64,000 nucleotides of DNA from Mesorhizobium sp. M8A.F.Ca.ET.218.01.1.1 (GCF_004791165.1 NZ_SRUZ01000003.1:620001-684000), one strand, 5' to 3'. Shown: positions 10,487 to 19,575, counted from the first letter of the stretch. Notes: generated from the sequence alone by a model not told the origin. Made by a program: numbers and translations.

Positions 10487-11509
10487 TCAAACTGTCGGGG
10501 CGTCGGCGCGCATCAGGCCCTCTTGCTTGAGATCGGCCCAGAGCGCTGCGGGGACTTTCGCATCCAGCAGCGACCGATTGCTCTCGACTTCGCCCGGGCG
10601 CTGACCGCCAGGGATGACTGAAACCACCGAAGGGTGCAACAGCGGGAACTGCAGGGCGGCTTCGATCAGCCTGATACCGTGGCGTTTGCAGACGGCCTCG
10701 ATGCGCGTCACCTGGTCGATGACATCCTGCGGCGCTTCGGAATAGTTGTAATAGGCGCCGGGCTTCGGTCCGGTCGCCAGGATGCCGGAATTGTAGGGGC
10801 CGCCGAGAACGATGCCGATGCCGCGTTTTTGGCAAAGCGGCAGGAAAGACGTCAGCGCCTCCTGTTCCAGCAGCGTATAGCGCCCGGCAAGCAGGAACAG
10901 GTCGAAATCGCCGCGCTCGGCCAGGGCCTGCGCAACCTGCCACTCGTTGATGCCGCCGCCGAATGCCTTGATGACGCCCTGGTCGCGCAAGGCGAGCAGG
11001 CCATAATAGCCCGAGCGCATGAACTCATCGATGCGCTGGTCGGATGCCTCCTTGCTGCCATGGGTGAAGATGTCGACATCGTGCACGAACAGGATGTCGA
11101 TGCGGTCGACGCCCAGCCGCTCCAGCGAGGCCTCGAACGAGCGCATGACACCGTCATAGCTGTAATCGTAGACCTCCTTGCGCGACGGCGTGTCGAAGAA
11201 CTTGCCGATGCCGGTGCGCTCCTCGGGCGGGCAGGCGCGCATGATGCGGCCGACCTTGCTCGACAGCACATAGTCGTCGCGCTTCCTGGAGCGCAGGAAC
11301 GGGTTAAGGCGCGTTTCCGACAGGCCGAGCCCATAGAGGGGCGCGGTGTCATAGTAGCGGCAGCCGGTCGCCCAGGCGGCCTCCAGCGTCGCATTGGCGT
11401 CCTCGTCGGAGACCGCGCGGTAAAGATTGCCGAGCGGCGCCGTGCCGAAGCCCAACTCCGTGAAGGTGATGCCGCCATTGCCGATGCGGTCGAAATTCCG
11501 TGTCTTCAT
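10487..11509 (-). CDS. Aldo/keto reductase, L-fucose (D-threo-aldose) dehydrogenase type
   Basis: A 340-residue aldo/keto reductase. The catalytic tetrad can be seen: Asp and Tyr in RYYDTAPLYGLGLSE, Lys in VLSSKVGRIM, His in ILFVHDVDIF. The sequence style (FGTAPLGNLYRAVSDEDA near the start, VVSVIPGGQRPGEVESN near the end) matches the group containing L-fucose dehydrogenase, D-threo-aldose 1-dehydrogenase and pyridoxal 4-dehydrogenase, which oxidise a cyclic sugar or pyridoxal to a lactone with NAD(P). A fucU gene and a sugar transporter lie in the same locus, which favours a sugar substrate. It is divergent from the SIS-domain gene; about 190 bases between them must hold both promoters. Confidence 0.9.
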   Translation of the reverse strand: MKTRNFDRIGNGGITFTELGFGTAPLGNLYRAVSDEDANATLEAAWATGCRYYDTAPLYGLGLSETRLNPFLRSRKRDDYVLSSKVGRIMRACPPEERTGIGKFFDTPSRKEVYDYSYDGVMRSFEASLERLGVDRIDILFVHDVDIFTHGSKEASDQRIDEFMRSGYYGLLALRDQGVIKAFGGGINEWQVAQALAERGDFDLFLLAGRYTLLEQEALTSFLPLCQKRGIGIVLGGPYNSGILATGPKPGAYYNYSEAPQDVIDQVTRIEAVCKRHGIRLIEAALQFPLLHPSVVSVIPGGQRPGEVESNRSLLDAKVPAALWADLKQEGLMRADAPTV

Positions 11510-11699
11510 ATCCTGCCCGTTTGCCTTGCTGATTTGTCTGACATGACACTATCATGCTCGTGGCTCGGCAAAAGCGCCGCTGAGCGTTGGACACGCATTT
11601 TCGCGGTTGCTAGCATGAACGAAATCAAGCTGTTCCGGGGAAAAGCGTGATCGGGAATTGCCAATCATCTTCGATTGCCGGCACGGCGGTGGCGCCGCC

Positions 11700-12266
11700 G
11701 TGAACAACTCCGGCTCGCAGATGTTCAAGACCGCGCTCGACGAGCTTGGCGCGGTGTTGGCGCGCGTCGATGGCGACCGGATCGACGCCGCCTGCGGGAT
11801 GCTGGTTGGTGCCAGGCAGATCGTCGTCTATGGCTGCGGCCGCGAGGCCTTGCAGGTGAAGGGCTTCGCCATGCGGCTCTATCATCTGGGCCTGCCGGTT
11901 TCGGCCGTCGGCGACATGACCACGCCGCCGGTAGGGCAGGGCGACGTCTTCCTTGTCAGTTCCGGGCCCGGCGAAACCTCGACCGTACTCACCCTGATGC
12001 GCATCGCGCGTGAGGCAGGCGCGACCGTCCTACTCGTGACCGCCCAGGCGGGCGGCAGCGCCGCAAGCCTGGCCGATCTGACGTTGCTGGTGCCGGCGCA
12101 GACCATGGCCAACGACCAGGGATCGCAAAAGACGTCGGTGCTGCCGATGGGCTCGGTTTTCGAGGGTGCGTTGTTCCTGCTATTCGAGATCATGGTGCTG
12201 AAACTCAGGGAATTGACCGCGGCCTCGCCTGAAGCCATGCGCGCCCGCCACACCAACATGGAATAG
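11700..12266 (+). CDS. SIS-domain sugar isomerase, 6-phospho-3-hexuloisomerase (HxlB)-like
   Basis: A single SIS domain of about 188 residues. YGCGREALQVKGFAMRLYHL, then PPVGQGDVFLVSSGPGETS and a closing SVFEGALFLLFEIMVLKL follow the HxlB/PHI pattern (sugar-phosphate-binding Ser-x-x-Gly-x-Thr type loop plus a hydrophobic C-terminal helix). HxlB interconverts 3-hexulose 6-phosphate and fructose 6-phosphate, but no hexulose-phosphate synthase is nearby, so the substrate may be another ketose phosphate. The start is uncertain: GTG at 11700 gives the usual family length; TTG at 11658 and ATG at 11721 are possible and none has a good ribosome site. It is followed after 3 bases by the creatininase-family gene, so the two are surely cotranscribed. 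Confidence 0.8.
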   Translation: MNNSGSQMFKTALDELGAVLARVDGDRIDAACGMLVGARQIVVYGCGREALQVKGFAMRLYHLGLPVSAVGDMTTPPVGQGDVFLVSSGPGETSTVLTLMRIAREAGATVLLVTAQAGGSAASLADLTLLVPAQTMANDQGSQKTSVLPMGSVFEGALFLLFEIMVLKLRELTAASPEAMRARHTNME

Positions 12267-12269
12267 ATC

Positions 12270-13013
12270 ATGCGCTATGAACTGATGCTGCCGCACCAGA
12301 TCCGCAAGGCGATCGCGCAGAATTGGCCGGTCGCACTGCCGCTCGGCGTGTTGGAATATCATGGCGAGCACATGGCTGTTGGCATGGACACACTGGCCGT
12401 CATCAAGACGCTGGAGCTGTTCGAAAAGGAGAGCGACATCGTCATCCTGCCGCCCTTCTACTATGGCGCGGCGAGCTATGCCGTGGTGCCGCCGGAAGGC
12501 AGCGGCTCGGTGCAGGTCGGCGGCAATCAACTGGCGCCGTTCGGCGAGGAGCTGTTCTACAGCCTGCTGCGTATCGGCTTTCGCAACATCCACGCCATCA
12601 TTCATCACCAGACCGAGAATTTCGCTGCCGGCATGCCGACCGATCTCGCTTTCAAGACCGCCGGCAGACAGGCGATCTTCCGCTTTCTCGAGAAGCAGCG
12701 CGGCGAGGGCTGGTGGGGCTCCGACACCATGGCCGACTACTATGCCGGACATGCCGCGGGCGAGAATTTCTTCAACTGGGTGCAGGTGCATCCGCTGATG
12801 CCGGCCGCGATGAACGGCAAATATCCTTTCGACCATGCCGGCATCGGCGAGACATCGCTGATGCTGGCGCTATGTCCGGAGGGGGTGGATGCCGCGCGTT
12901 TCGAGGACAATACGGGCTGGTATACGGCGAGTGCCAAGGAGGCGTCAGTGGAGTTGGGGCAAAAGGGTGTCGCCATGATCATGGATCACCTCAGGGCGAT
13001 CCTGAGGCGCTAA
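12270..13013 (+). CDS. Creatininase-family amidohydrolase
   Basis: A 247-residue member of the creatininase/ArfB family. Metal-ligand motif LEYHGEHMAVGMD near residue 28 (the family pattern is E-x-H-G-x-H then D), HHQTEN in the middle, and HAGIGETSLMLAL near the C-terminus (the usual HAGxxETS). These enzymes hydrolyse cyclic amides or formamides with two metal ions; known substrates include creatinine and a formylamino pyrimidine. Here it is translationally close to a HxlB-like SIS protein and beside a sugar transporter, which suggests action on an amino- or amide-bearing sugar derivative rather than creatinine. That is inference from context only. Confidence 0.88.
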   Translation: MRYELMLPHQIRKAIAQNWPVALPLGVLEYHGEHMAVGMDTLAVIKTLELFEKESDIVILPPFYYGAASYAVVPPEGSGSVQVGGNQLAPFGEELFYSLLRIGFRNIHAIIHHQTENFAAGMPTDLAFKTAGRQAIFRFLEKQRGEGWWGSDTMADYYAGHAAGENFFNWVQVHPLMPAAMNGKYPFDHAGIGETSLMLALCPEGVDAARFEDNTGWYTASAKEASVELGQKGVAMIMDHLRAILRR

Positions 13014-13055
13014 CGCGGGTTCTTCCTTGTCCCCCTGTGGGAGAAGGAAAAAACG

Positions 13056-13973
13056 CTACTTCACCGCACCAGCCGTCATGCCCATGATCAGGTAGCGCTC
13101 CAGCGCGATGCCGATGACGGCAAGCGGCGCGATGGCGGCGGTGGCAAGGGCGGCCATCGACCACCAGTTGATGCCTTGCGAGCCCGTCTGGCTGGCAACC
13201 ATGACCGGGATTGTCTTGGCGTCCGTCGAGGTCAAAAGGGCGGCGAAGAAATACTCGTTCCAGCACAGCACCATCGCCAGGATGAAGGCTGCCACCATGC
13301 CTGGCAGCGCGATCGGCATGACGATGCGGAAAAAGGCGCCCCAGATCGACAGGCCGTCGACGAGGGCTGCTTCCTCCAGCTCGACGGGGATGGAATTGAA
13401 CTGGTCACGCATGATCCAGATGACGATCGGCAGCACCATCAGCGTGTAGAGCAGGATCAGCCCGATACGCGTATCGAGCAGCCCGACTTCGCGGTAGAGC
13501 ACCAGGAACGGCAAGGCCAGCACCACCGGCGGCAGGATCAACTGCGACAGGAAGAAGAAGGAGATGTCCTCGTTCTTGAACCAGGCGAAATGGTAGCGAT
13601 AGCGGGTCAGGCCATAGGCGGCGAGGCTGCCGATAATGATCGCCAGGCTCGACGCCCCAACCGAGGTGATGACCGAATTCATGAAGCGCTTGAGGAACTC
13701 GTCGCGCACGGTCGATGTCTGGAAGATCGAGTCCGGCGACAGGCCAAGCGATCGCCAGCCTTTCCAATCCGGCTGGAAGTCGACAAACGGGATCAGGTGG
13801 CCCTGGGTGACATCCACCGCCGTCTTGAACGATGTGGTGATGGTCCAATAAATCGGAAACAGGCAGATGAAGCCCCAGCAGGCGAGCGCGCCGTAAATGA
13901 AGACGCGGCTGGCGACGAAGCTCGCCGGCGAGCGGATTTCGGATGCGACGTAGTCGGTGGTCTGAACGCTCAT
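13056..13973 (-). CDS. Carbohydrate ABC transporter permease, MalG/UgpE type
   Basis: A 305-residue inner-membrane permease with about six membrane segments (first at WGFICLFPIYWTITTSF) and the cytoplasmic EAA loop EEAALVDGLSIWGAFFRIVM that docks the ATPase. It belongs to the CUT1 family. It is the last of three genes in the operon solute-binding protein, MalF-type permease, MalG-type permease, and starts 6 bases after the partner permease ends. It converges with the creatininase gene. The cognate ATPase is probably the divergent gene at 17112. Confidence 0.93.
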   Translation of the reverse strand: MSVQTTDYVASEIRSPASFVASRVFIYGALACWGFICLFPIYWTITTSFKTAVDVTQGHLIPFVDFQPDWKGWRSLGLSPDSIFQTSTVRDEFLKRFMNSVITSVGASSLAIIIGSLAAYGLTRYRYHFAWFKNEDISFFFLSQLILPPVVLALPFLVLYREVGLLDTRIGLILLYTLMVLPIVIWIMRDQFNSIPVELEEAALVDGLSIWGAFFRIVMPIALPGMVAAFILAMVLCWNEYFFAALLTSTDAKTIPVMVASQTGSQGINWWSMAALATAAIAPLAVIGIALERYLIMGMTAGAVK

Positions 13974-13979
13974 CTTGCC

Positions 13980-15101
13980 CTAATTCACATTGCGCACGAA
14001 ACGGCTGGCGAATTTCAACAGCCAGGTCACGAACACTACGATGATGACGAGATAGGCCATCGCCAGCATGGTGCCGTAGCCGACATTCGAGCGGTCTCGG
14101 TACTCGCGGTAGATGAAGCTCGACACCGAATCGGTGGCGCCGCCCGGACCGCCCGAGGTGACCGTGATGATGATGTCGGCAAGCTTCAGCTTGAAGATGA
14201 TGCGCAGGATCACCGCCGTTACCGACACCGGCAGCATCAGCGGGAAAGTGACCTGCCAGAAGGTCTGCCAGGCCGTGGCGCCATCGACACGTGCCGCCTC
14301 CAGCACCTCGCGCGACATCGCCTGCAGCCCCGCCAGCAGCATGATCATCATGAATGGAATGAAGGTCCAGGCGTCCAGCAGCATGATCGAGATGCGGGCG
14401 GTGATCGGGTTCGAGAAGAAGGCCGGGTCTTCCCAGCCGAGATGGCGCGCCAGCGTCGCCGCCGGTCCAAAGCGATATTCCATCAGCGACTTGCCGATCA
14501 TCCACGAGACCGCAACGGGCGACAGCATCAGCGGCATCAGGAACACCACCCGGAAGAATTTTCGGGCACGAATCTGCGCGTTGAGCAGCAGCGCCAGGCC
14601 AAAGGCCACGACATATTCGACCAGCACCGCCAGCACGTAGAGGACCATGTTGAACAGGGCGTTGCGGTAGTAGGGATCGGCGAGCATCTGCCAGAAATTG
14701 TCGAGCCCGTTGAACCTGCGACCGCTAAAGGAGCTGAGGTTCCAGTCGGTGAGCGCGATGTAGAAGCCGAACAGCGTCGGGAAGATCACCATGGCGATGG
14801 TGAACAAAAGAGCGGGCAGCAGGAACAGCGCGCGCTGGCCGTCCTCGCCGCGTGTCAGAACCTGGCCGATGCCGATCGCCACGCCCCACAGCACATAGGC
14901 GTAGACCACGGGCCGCCATGTCTCGAAGCCGATCGTATCGACCTCGGTCTTGTAGAGGATCTGCAGCACGATCGTTGCCAGCAGGCCGAGCGTGGCAATC
15001 GCCATCAGCGCCCAGCCCAAACGCCGGCGGCCTGGCGGGATCAGATCATGGGGGGCGGCGTCTGCCGGCCACCGGGTCGCGGTCGAAGTCTGGTCAGCCA
15101 C
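13980..15101 (-). CDS. Carbohydrate ABC transporter permease, MalF/UgpA type
   Basis: A 373-residue MalF-type permease with a cytoplasmic N-terminus, two early membrane segments, and the EAA loop EAARVDGATAWQTFWQVTFP. The GTG start at 15101 (VADQTSTATRW) is chosen: a longer reading frame from 15155 would begin inside a perfect hairpin and adds a basic tail foreign to the family. It pairs with the MalG-type permease downstream to form the CUT1 membrane channel. The hairpin at 15130 separates it from the upstream solute-binding gene. Confidence 0.92.
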   Translation of the reverse strand: MADQTSTATRWPADAAPHDLIPPGRRRLGWALMAIATLGLLATIVLQILYKTEVDTIGFETWRPVVYAYVLWGVAIGIGQVLTRGEDGQRALFLLPALLFTIAMVIFPTLFGFYIALTDWNLSSFSGRRFNGLDNFWQMLADPYYRNALFNMVLYVLAVLVEYVVAFGLALLLNAQIRARKFFRVVFLMPLMLSPVAVSWMIGKSLMEYRFGPAATLARHLGWEDPAFFSNPITARISIMLLDAWTFIPFMMIMLLAGLQAMSREVLEAARVDGATAWQTFWQVTFPLMLPVSVTAVILRIIFKLKLADIIITVTSGGPGGATDSVSSFIYREYRDRSNVGYGTMLAMAYLVIIVVFVTWLLKFASRFVRNVN

Positions 15102-15129
15102 AAATCTCGCCCGTTTGGAAGGGAAGGCT

Positions 15130-15155
15130 GTGGTCCGGCGTTGCCGCCGGACCAC
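15130..15155 (-). other. Intra-operon hairpin between binding-protein and permease genes
   Basis: Perfect ten-base-pair inverted repeat GTGGTCCGGC / GCCGGACCAC with a six-base loop and no T run. It lies in the 68 bases between the solute-binding protein stop and the permease start. Such structures protect the 3' end of the binding-protein message and give it higher levels than the permeases; no terminator tail is present. Confidence 0.65.
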
Positions 15156-15169
15156 GGTTCAAAGGCAGC

Positions 15170-16834
15170 TTACATGCCGAGCGAGGCCTTGTAGAGCTTG
15201 ACCTGCTTGTCACGGCCGATCTGGTCGGTGAGCTTCTCCCAGGCGGCTGCGATGGCGTCGGCGCCTTCCTGCGCCTTCATCTTGCCGGCGAAGGTGTTGG
15301 CCAGGATATCCTCGGCGGCGCTGTAGTACTGGAAGATGCCGGGGATGCGCGGCTCGATTGCCGCGTTGGGATGGTTGTAGCTGTCGCCTTCCGACTTCAG
15401 GTACGAGGTGATGAAAGCCTCGTCGTAGCCGGCCGCCACCCATTCGGGAATGTCGAAATGGGAGTTGCGATAGGGCTGGAAGCCCGACGGATACATCGCC
15501 GTCCAGATCGACAGGTCCTTGCCGCCGAGATGGGCGGCCGCCGACCATGCCGCCTTCTTCTTCTTCTCGTCGCTATCGACGCGGGCCATGACATAGACGC
15601 CCCAGCCGAGATAGGCGCAGTTGGGCGAATAGTTCGGGCCGCTGGCGAGCTTCTCCCACTTGCCGGTCTTGGAGTTGTAGACGTCGTCGGAGCCCGGCAG
15701 GATCGAGAAGCCGGTGACGTCGCCGATAACCGAGCTATCGTTGGTCTTGACGTTCGAGCCGACGTCGCCCCACCAGGGGATCATCGAGCCGGTGCCGGCC
15801 AGGAACTGCTGGAAGGCGGTGGTGTTCGGATCGGCATTGATCTGGTCGGCGGGTTCCGACGGCAGGGCATCGATGACGTCCTGGATGGCGCGTACCCAGG
15901 CCGGATTGTTGACGCGCGGCTTCATCGTGTCGGCGTCGAACAGCCAGGCCTTGTCGTCGGGATGCTTGGCGTAGGCGGTGGCGCGGCTGCCGAGGAAGTA
16001 GAAGCCGAAACCGCCCCAGGGCTTGGGCGCGTCGAGATAGCCATAGACATCCTGGCCCTTGAACTTCTTGCCCTTGAGGAACTTGGTCACGGCCTGAACC
16101 TCTTGCCAGGTCTTCGGCACGCCCCATTCGCTCGTCGCCCCGCTATCCTTCCACTGCTTGGCAAGGTCGGCATCGGCAAACACGTCGGTGCGGTAGTTGA
16201 AGTTGTGCGTGTCGCCATCGATGGTAACCCGGTACTGCTTGCCATCCCAGGTGCCGACGGGTGGCTTGAGGTAGTTGACGAGATCGTCGAAGTCGATCTG
16301 TTTCTTGACCCAGTCGGGCATTTCCGAAGTCAGGCCCTTGCCGCAGACGTCGCCCTCGAACGGTGCGCCCATCTCGATGATGTCGAAATCGACGGTGCCG
16401 GTGGCGATCGACTGCTGCAGCCGGGCGTTGTAGTCGGCCTGCGCCAGGTCGATCCAGCTGATCTTGGCGCCGGTATAGGTCTCCCATGGCTTCAGGAAAC
16501 CACGGAACAGCACATTGTGCAGGTTCTGGTTGTTGAGGCCCATGAAGGTGAGTTCGACGCCGGCGAACTCGCCTTCCTTGACATTGGCCTTGGTCGCCTC
16601 GAGGCAAAGCTCGCCGACCTTCTGGAAGTCGGCGTCGGTCGGCTGGCCTTTGCCAACCCCGGGGATCTGCAGGATTTTCGAGCGCAGTTCGCTTGCGGCG
16701 GAAGCCGGGCGCGTCAGGGCGCCAAGCCCGGCGCCGGATGCGGCCGCGATCGCGGCCATCGAGGCCGCGCCCTTCAATATGTCGCGCCTTGTCGCGCCGG
16801 CACGGACCAGTTTGTCGTAAAGACCTACTCGCAT
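15170..16834 (-). CDS. ABC transporter substrate-binding protein, family 1, Tat-exported
   Basis: A 554-residue periplasmic solute-binding protein, longer than the usual 400-450. The N-terminus carries a twin-arginine signal (TRRDILKGAASMAAIAAASG, cleavage near RPASA). Features such as LNNQNLHNVLFRGFLKPWE, FDIIEMGAPFEGDV and MIPWWGDVGSN fit the extracellular solute-binding family 1 that binds oligosaccharides or polyols. Tat export suggests folding, perhaps with a metal, before secretion. A strong GGGAGGA site is 7 bases before the ATG and a TTGACA promoter lies about 150 bases upstream. First gene of the transporter operon. Confidence 0.92.
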   Translation of the reverse strand: MRVGLYDKLVRAGATRRDILKGAASMAAIAAASGAGLGALTRPASAASELRSKILQIPGVGKGQPTDADFQKVGELCLEATKANVKEGEFAGVELTFMGLNNQNLHNVLFRGFLKPWETYTGAKISWIDLAQADYNARLQQSIATGTVDFDIIEMGAPFEGDVCGKGLTSEMPDWVKKQIDFDDLVNYLKPPVGTWDGKQYRVTIDGDTHNFNYRTDVFADADLAKQWKDSGATSEWGVPKTWQEVQAVTKFLKGKKFKGQDVYGYLDAPKPWGGFGFYFLGSRATAYAKHPDDKAWLFDADTMKPRVNNPAWVRAIQDVIDALPSEPADQINADPNTTAFQQFLAGTGSMIPWWGDVGSNVKTNDSSVIGDVTGFSILPGSDDVYNSKTGKWEKLASGPNYSPNCAYLGWGVYVMARVDSDEKKKKAAWSAAAHLGGKDLSIWTAMYPSGFQPYRNSHFDIPEWVAAGYDEAFITSYLKSEGDSYNHPNAAIEPRIPGIFQYYSAAEDILANTFAGKMKAQEGADAIAAAWEKLTDQIGRDKQVKLYKASLGM

Positions 16835-16985
16835 GGACTATTCCTCCCAGAACGTTAGTCATGAATCGAAGTGCCAATCGTGCCGGGCGCTGGCCGTGTT
16901 CAGAAGCGAAACCAGGACCCCAACCTGCGTCGCCTCGCGTTCCGTTTTTTCGGATAGAGTACCGGCGTTCGGATTGGCGCTCGTC

Positions 16986-17014
16986 ACTATTCTCACAACC
17001 AAACGCCGTGTCAA
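16986..17014 (-). promoter_or_regulatory. Candidate sigma-70 promoter of the CUT1 transporter operon
   Basis: Read on the minus strand: TTGACA (17014-17009), a 17-base spacer, then AATAGT (16991-16986). The -35 is perfect and the -10 matches four of six. It would give a leader of about 145 nucleotides before the solute-binding protein. It sits in the 277-base divergent region shared with the ATPase gene. Confidence 0.5.
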
Positions 17015-17111
17015 CGAGGACGGGTTTTTATCTATACGGGACCGACTTGCCCTGACCGGTCGCGTTGGTTAGCTTCTGCGCCTACGGCCAGTTGGAGCCG
17101 ATGGGGGAACG

Positions 17112-18161
17112 ATGGCTCAAGTCGCGATCAGCAATGTGGCCAAGGCGTTTGGAATCGTCAAGGTTCTGCACGAAGTCAGCGTCGACATTGCCGATGGCCA
17201 GTTCGTCGTGCTTGTCGGGCCGTCCGGTTGCGGCAAGTCCACGCTGCTCAGGATGGTGGCGGGGCTCGAGACCGTCTCCGGCGGCACGATCGCCATCGGC
17301 GATCGCGTCGTCAATCACCTGCCGCCCGCAAAGCGCGACATCGCCATGGTGTTCCAGAACTATGCGCTCTATCCGCACAAGACGGTCGAGCAGAACATGG
17401 CCTTCGCCCTCAAGCTGCGGAAAACCGACCCGGCCGTGGTGGCCGAGCGGGTCAAGCGCGCCGCCGACATCCTCGACCTCAGCCCCTATCTGAAGCGCTA
17501 TCCGCGCCAGCTTTCCGGCGGCCAGCGTCAGCGCGTCGCCATGGGGCGGGCCATCGTGCGCAACCCGCAGGTATTCCTGTTCGACGAGCCGCTTTCGAAC
17601 CTCGACGCAAAGCTGCGCGTGCAGATGCGCACCGAGATCAAGGAACTGCACCAGCGGCTGAAGACCACCACCATCTATGTCACGCACGACCAGATCGAAG
17701 CCATGACGATGGCCGACAAGATCGTCGTCATGCGCGACGGCCGCATCGAACAGGTCGGCGCGCCGCTGGAGCTTTTTGACCGGCCGGCGAACCTTTTCGT
17801 TGCCGGTTTCATCGGCTCGCCGTCGATGAATCTGCTCAAGGGTACCGGGCGCAAGGGCGGCGTCGACATCGCCGGGACGCTGTTCCCGGTCGCTCCGAAC
17901 AACGCCGTCGAGGAGGGGCGCGCCGTCGTCTATGGCGTGCGCCCCGAGCATCTCGAGATCCATCCCGATGGAGTGCCGGCGAAGATTTCCGTGGTCGAGC
18001 CGACCGGCTCGGAAACCCTGGTCTTCCTGCGTTTTGGTGACGGCGAGATGGTGGCGCTGTTTCGCGAACGCCATGACTTCAAGCCCGGCGATACGCTGAA
18101 ACTTCGGCCAAGGCTCGACCATATCCATCTGTTCGACGCCGAGACCGGCAAGCGTCTCTGA
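17112..18161 (+). CDS. Carbohydrate ABC transporter ATPase, UgpC/MsmK type
   Basis: A 349-residue ATPase of the CUT1 family. Walker [10 protein letters not shown], signature [14 protein letters not shown], Walker [13 protein letters not shown], switch His in [13 protein letters not shown], and a C-terminal TOBE/MalK regulatory domain from about residue 240 ([14 protein letters not shown]). It powers the two divergent permeases. GGGGGAA precedes the ATG. The gene heads a plus-strand unit with fucU (27 bases on) and a ribokinase-family gene, so uptake and first metabolic steps appear coexpressed. Confidence 0.93.
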   Translation: MAQVAISNVAKAFGIVKVLHEVSVDIADGQFVVLVGPSGCGKSTLLRMVAGLETVSGGTIAIGDRVVNHLPPAKRDIAMVFQNYALYPHKTVEQNMAFALKLRKTDPAVVAERVKRAADILDLSPYLKRYPRQLSGGQRQRVAMGRAIVRNPQVFLFDEPLSNLDAKLRVQMRTEIKELHQRLKTTTIYVTHDQIEAMTMADKIVVMRDGRIEQVGAPLELFDRPANLFVAGFIGSPSMNLLKGTGRKGGVDIAGTLFPVAPNNAVEEGRAVVYGVRPEHLEIHPDGVPAKISVVEPTGSETLVFLRFGDGEMVALFRERHDFKPGDTLKLRPRLDHIHLFDAETGKRL

Positions 18162-18188
18162 TCTCAAACGCACTTCACGAGGACCATC

Positions 18189-18641
18189 ATGCTCAAAGGG
18201 ATCGATCCGTTGCTCAACGCCGACGTGCTCCAGGCATTGCGGGCGATGGGACATGGCGACGACCTGATCATCGCCGACACCAACTTCCCGTCCGATTCGG
18301 TCGCGCGCCGGACGGCGCTCGGTCGGGTGCTGCGCATCGATGCCTCGGCGGCACAGGTGGTGAAGGCGGTGCTGTCGCTTTACCCGTTGGACACGTTTGT
18401 CGACGACTCGGCCGCCCGCATGGAGATCGTCGGCAAATCCGACGAGATCCCAGCGGTGCAAAAAGAAGTGCAGAAGGAGATCGATGCCGCCGAGGGCAAA
18501 TCCTGGCCGATGGTGCCGGTCGAGCGTTACGCCTTCTACGAGCGCGCCAAGCAGGCTTATTGCGTCATCCAGACCGGCGAACGCCGATTCTATGGCTGCT
18601 TTGCCTTCCGCAAGGGCGTCGTGCCGCCGGATGCGGAGTAG
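18189..18641 (+). CDS. fucU: RbsD/FucU family sugar mutarotase, probably L-fucose mutarotase
   Basis: A 150-residue RbsD/FucU protein. MLKGIDPLLNADVLQALRAM and MGHGDDLIIADTNFP hold the conserved His and Asp of the family, and the C-terminal CVIQTGERRFYGCFAFRKGV includes the FucU-type Tyr. These cytoplasmic enzymes interconvert alpha and beta anomers of L-fucose or pyranose/furanose forms of ribose. The length and the RFYGCF ending favour FucU over RbsD. It stands between a sugar ABC ATPase and a ribokinase-type kinase and in the same locus as an L-fucose-dehydrogenase-type reductase. Confidence 0.9.
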   Translation: MLKGIDPLLNADVLQALRAMGHGDDLIIADTNFPSDSVARRTALGRVLRIDASAAQVVKAVLSLYPLDTFVDDSAARMEIVGKSDEIPAVQKEVQKEIDAAEGKSWPMVPVERYAFYERAKQAYCVIQTGERRFYGCFAFRKGVVPPDAE

Positions 18642-18645
18642 CGGC

Positions 18646-19575
18646 ATGGCCTCGGGCAAGCCGATCGTCATCCTCGGTGTCTTCGTCGCCGATACGGCCT
18701 ACAGGGCGCAGCGCCAGCCGCGCATGGGCGAAACGATCCTCGGCAACTCCTTCAAGCTGGGACCAGGCGGCAAGGGGTCGAACCAGGCGGTGGCGGCCGG
18801 CAGGTTGGGGGCCGACGTCACCTTCCTGACCCGGCTCGGGGTCGATGCCTTCGCCGAAATGGCCAAGCGGACCTGGAAGGATGCCGGCGTGAAGAGCGCC
18901 GCCATCGATACGCCGGACAGCTATACCGGTGCCGCCTACATCTTCGTCGAGGAGGGAAGCGGCAACAACGCCATCATCGTCAGTCCCGGCGCCGCCATGC
19001 TGATCACGCCGGACGATGTCGAAGCCAATGCCGAGCTGATCCGTGGTGCCGGTGTTTTCGTCACGCAGCTCGAACAGCCGATCGACGCCGCGCTGCGGGC
19101 GCTGGAGATCGCGCGCGGGGCAGGGGTGACGACCATTCTCAATCCGGCACCGGCGGCAAAGCTTCCCGACCGCGTCTACACGCTCTGCGACTATCTAACA
19201 CCGAACGAGACCGAAACCGAGGAATTGACCGGGCTGAAAGTCTCCTCGGTCGATGAAGCGCGCGCCGCCGCCGGCAAGCTGCTGGAAAAGGGCGTTGGCA
19301 CAGTCATCGTCACGCTCGGCGACAAGGGGGCGCTCCTGCACACGAAGGATCGCTCCGAGCATGTTTCCGCCATCAGCGCGGGGCCTGTGGTTGAGACGAC
19401 GGGAGCTGGCGATGCGTTCAATGGCGGCCTTGCCGCGGCACTTTCGCGCGGCGTGGAGCCTCTGGAGGCGGTACGCTTCGCCTGCGCCGTTGCCGGCATT
19501 TCCGTGACCCGTCCAGGCACCGCACCGTCTATGCCGACAGTGCAGGAGGTCGAGGCGCTGCTGGCCAAGAGCTGA
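18646..19575 (+). CDS. Ribokinase-family (PfkB) sugar kinase
   Basis: A 309-residue PfkB kinase. N-terminal substrate motif GPGGKGSNQAVAAGRLGADV, C-terminal ATP/anion-hole motif ETTGAGDAFNGGLAAAL with the catalytic Asp. The GGKGSNQA pattern is that of ribokinase, but the locus also has fucU, so the true sugar is open. The ATG at 18646 is chosen because GGAG ends 7 bases before it and it lies 4 bases after the fucU stop; longer in-frame extensions run back through fucU. Probably phosphorylates the sugar imported by the adjacent transporter. Confidence 0.9.
   Translation: MASGKPIVILGVFVADTAYRAQRQPRMGETILGNSFKLGPGGKGSNQAVAAGRLGADVTFLTRLGVDAFAEMAKRTWKDAGVKSAAIDTPDSYTGAAYIFVEEGSGNNAIIVSPGAAMLITPDDVEANAELIRGAGVFVTQLEQPIDAALRALEIARGAGVTTILNPAPAAKLPDRVYTLCDYLTPNETETEELTGLKVSSVDEARAAAGKLLEKGVGTVIVTLGDKGALLHTKDRSEHVSAISAGPVVETTGAGDAFNGGLAAALSRGVEPLEAVRFACAVAGISVTRPGTAPSMPTVQEVEALLAKS

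Noticed and set aside
13019-13050. Hairpin-like TTCCTT ... AAGGAA with GTCCCCC / GTGGGA after the creatininase gene
   Set aside because: Looks like a fragment of a RIME-type arm, but too short and imperfect to call a repeat or terminator.
13176-15194. Very long plus-strand open frame of 672 codons antisense to the permeases
   Set aside because: Its translation is Arg/His/Gln/Asp-rich without family motifs; the minus strand encodes two clear permeases. GC-rich codon bias produces such frames.
14852-16858. 668-codon plus-strand frame antisense to the solute-binding protein
   Set aside because: Low-complexity Gly/Val/Arg composition; the minus strand has a Tat signal and binding-protein motifs.
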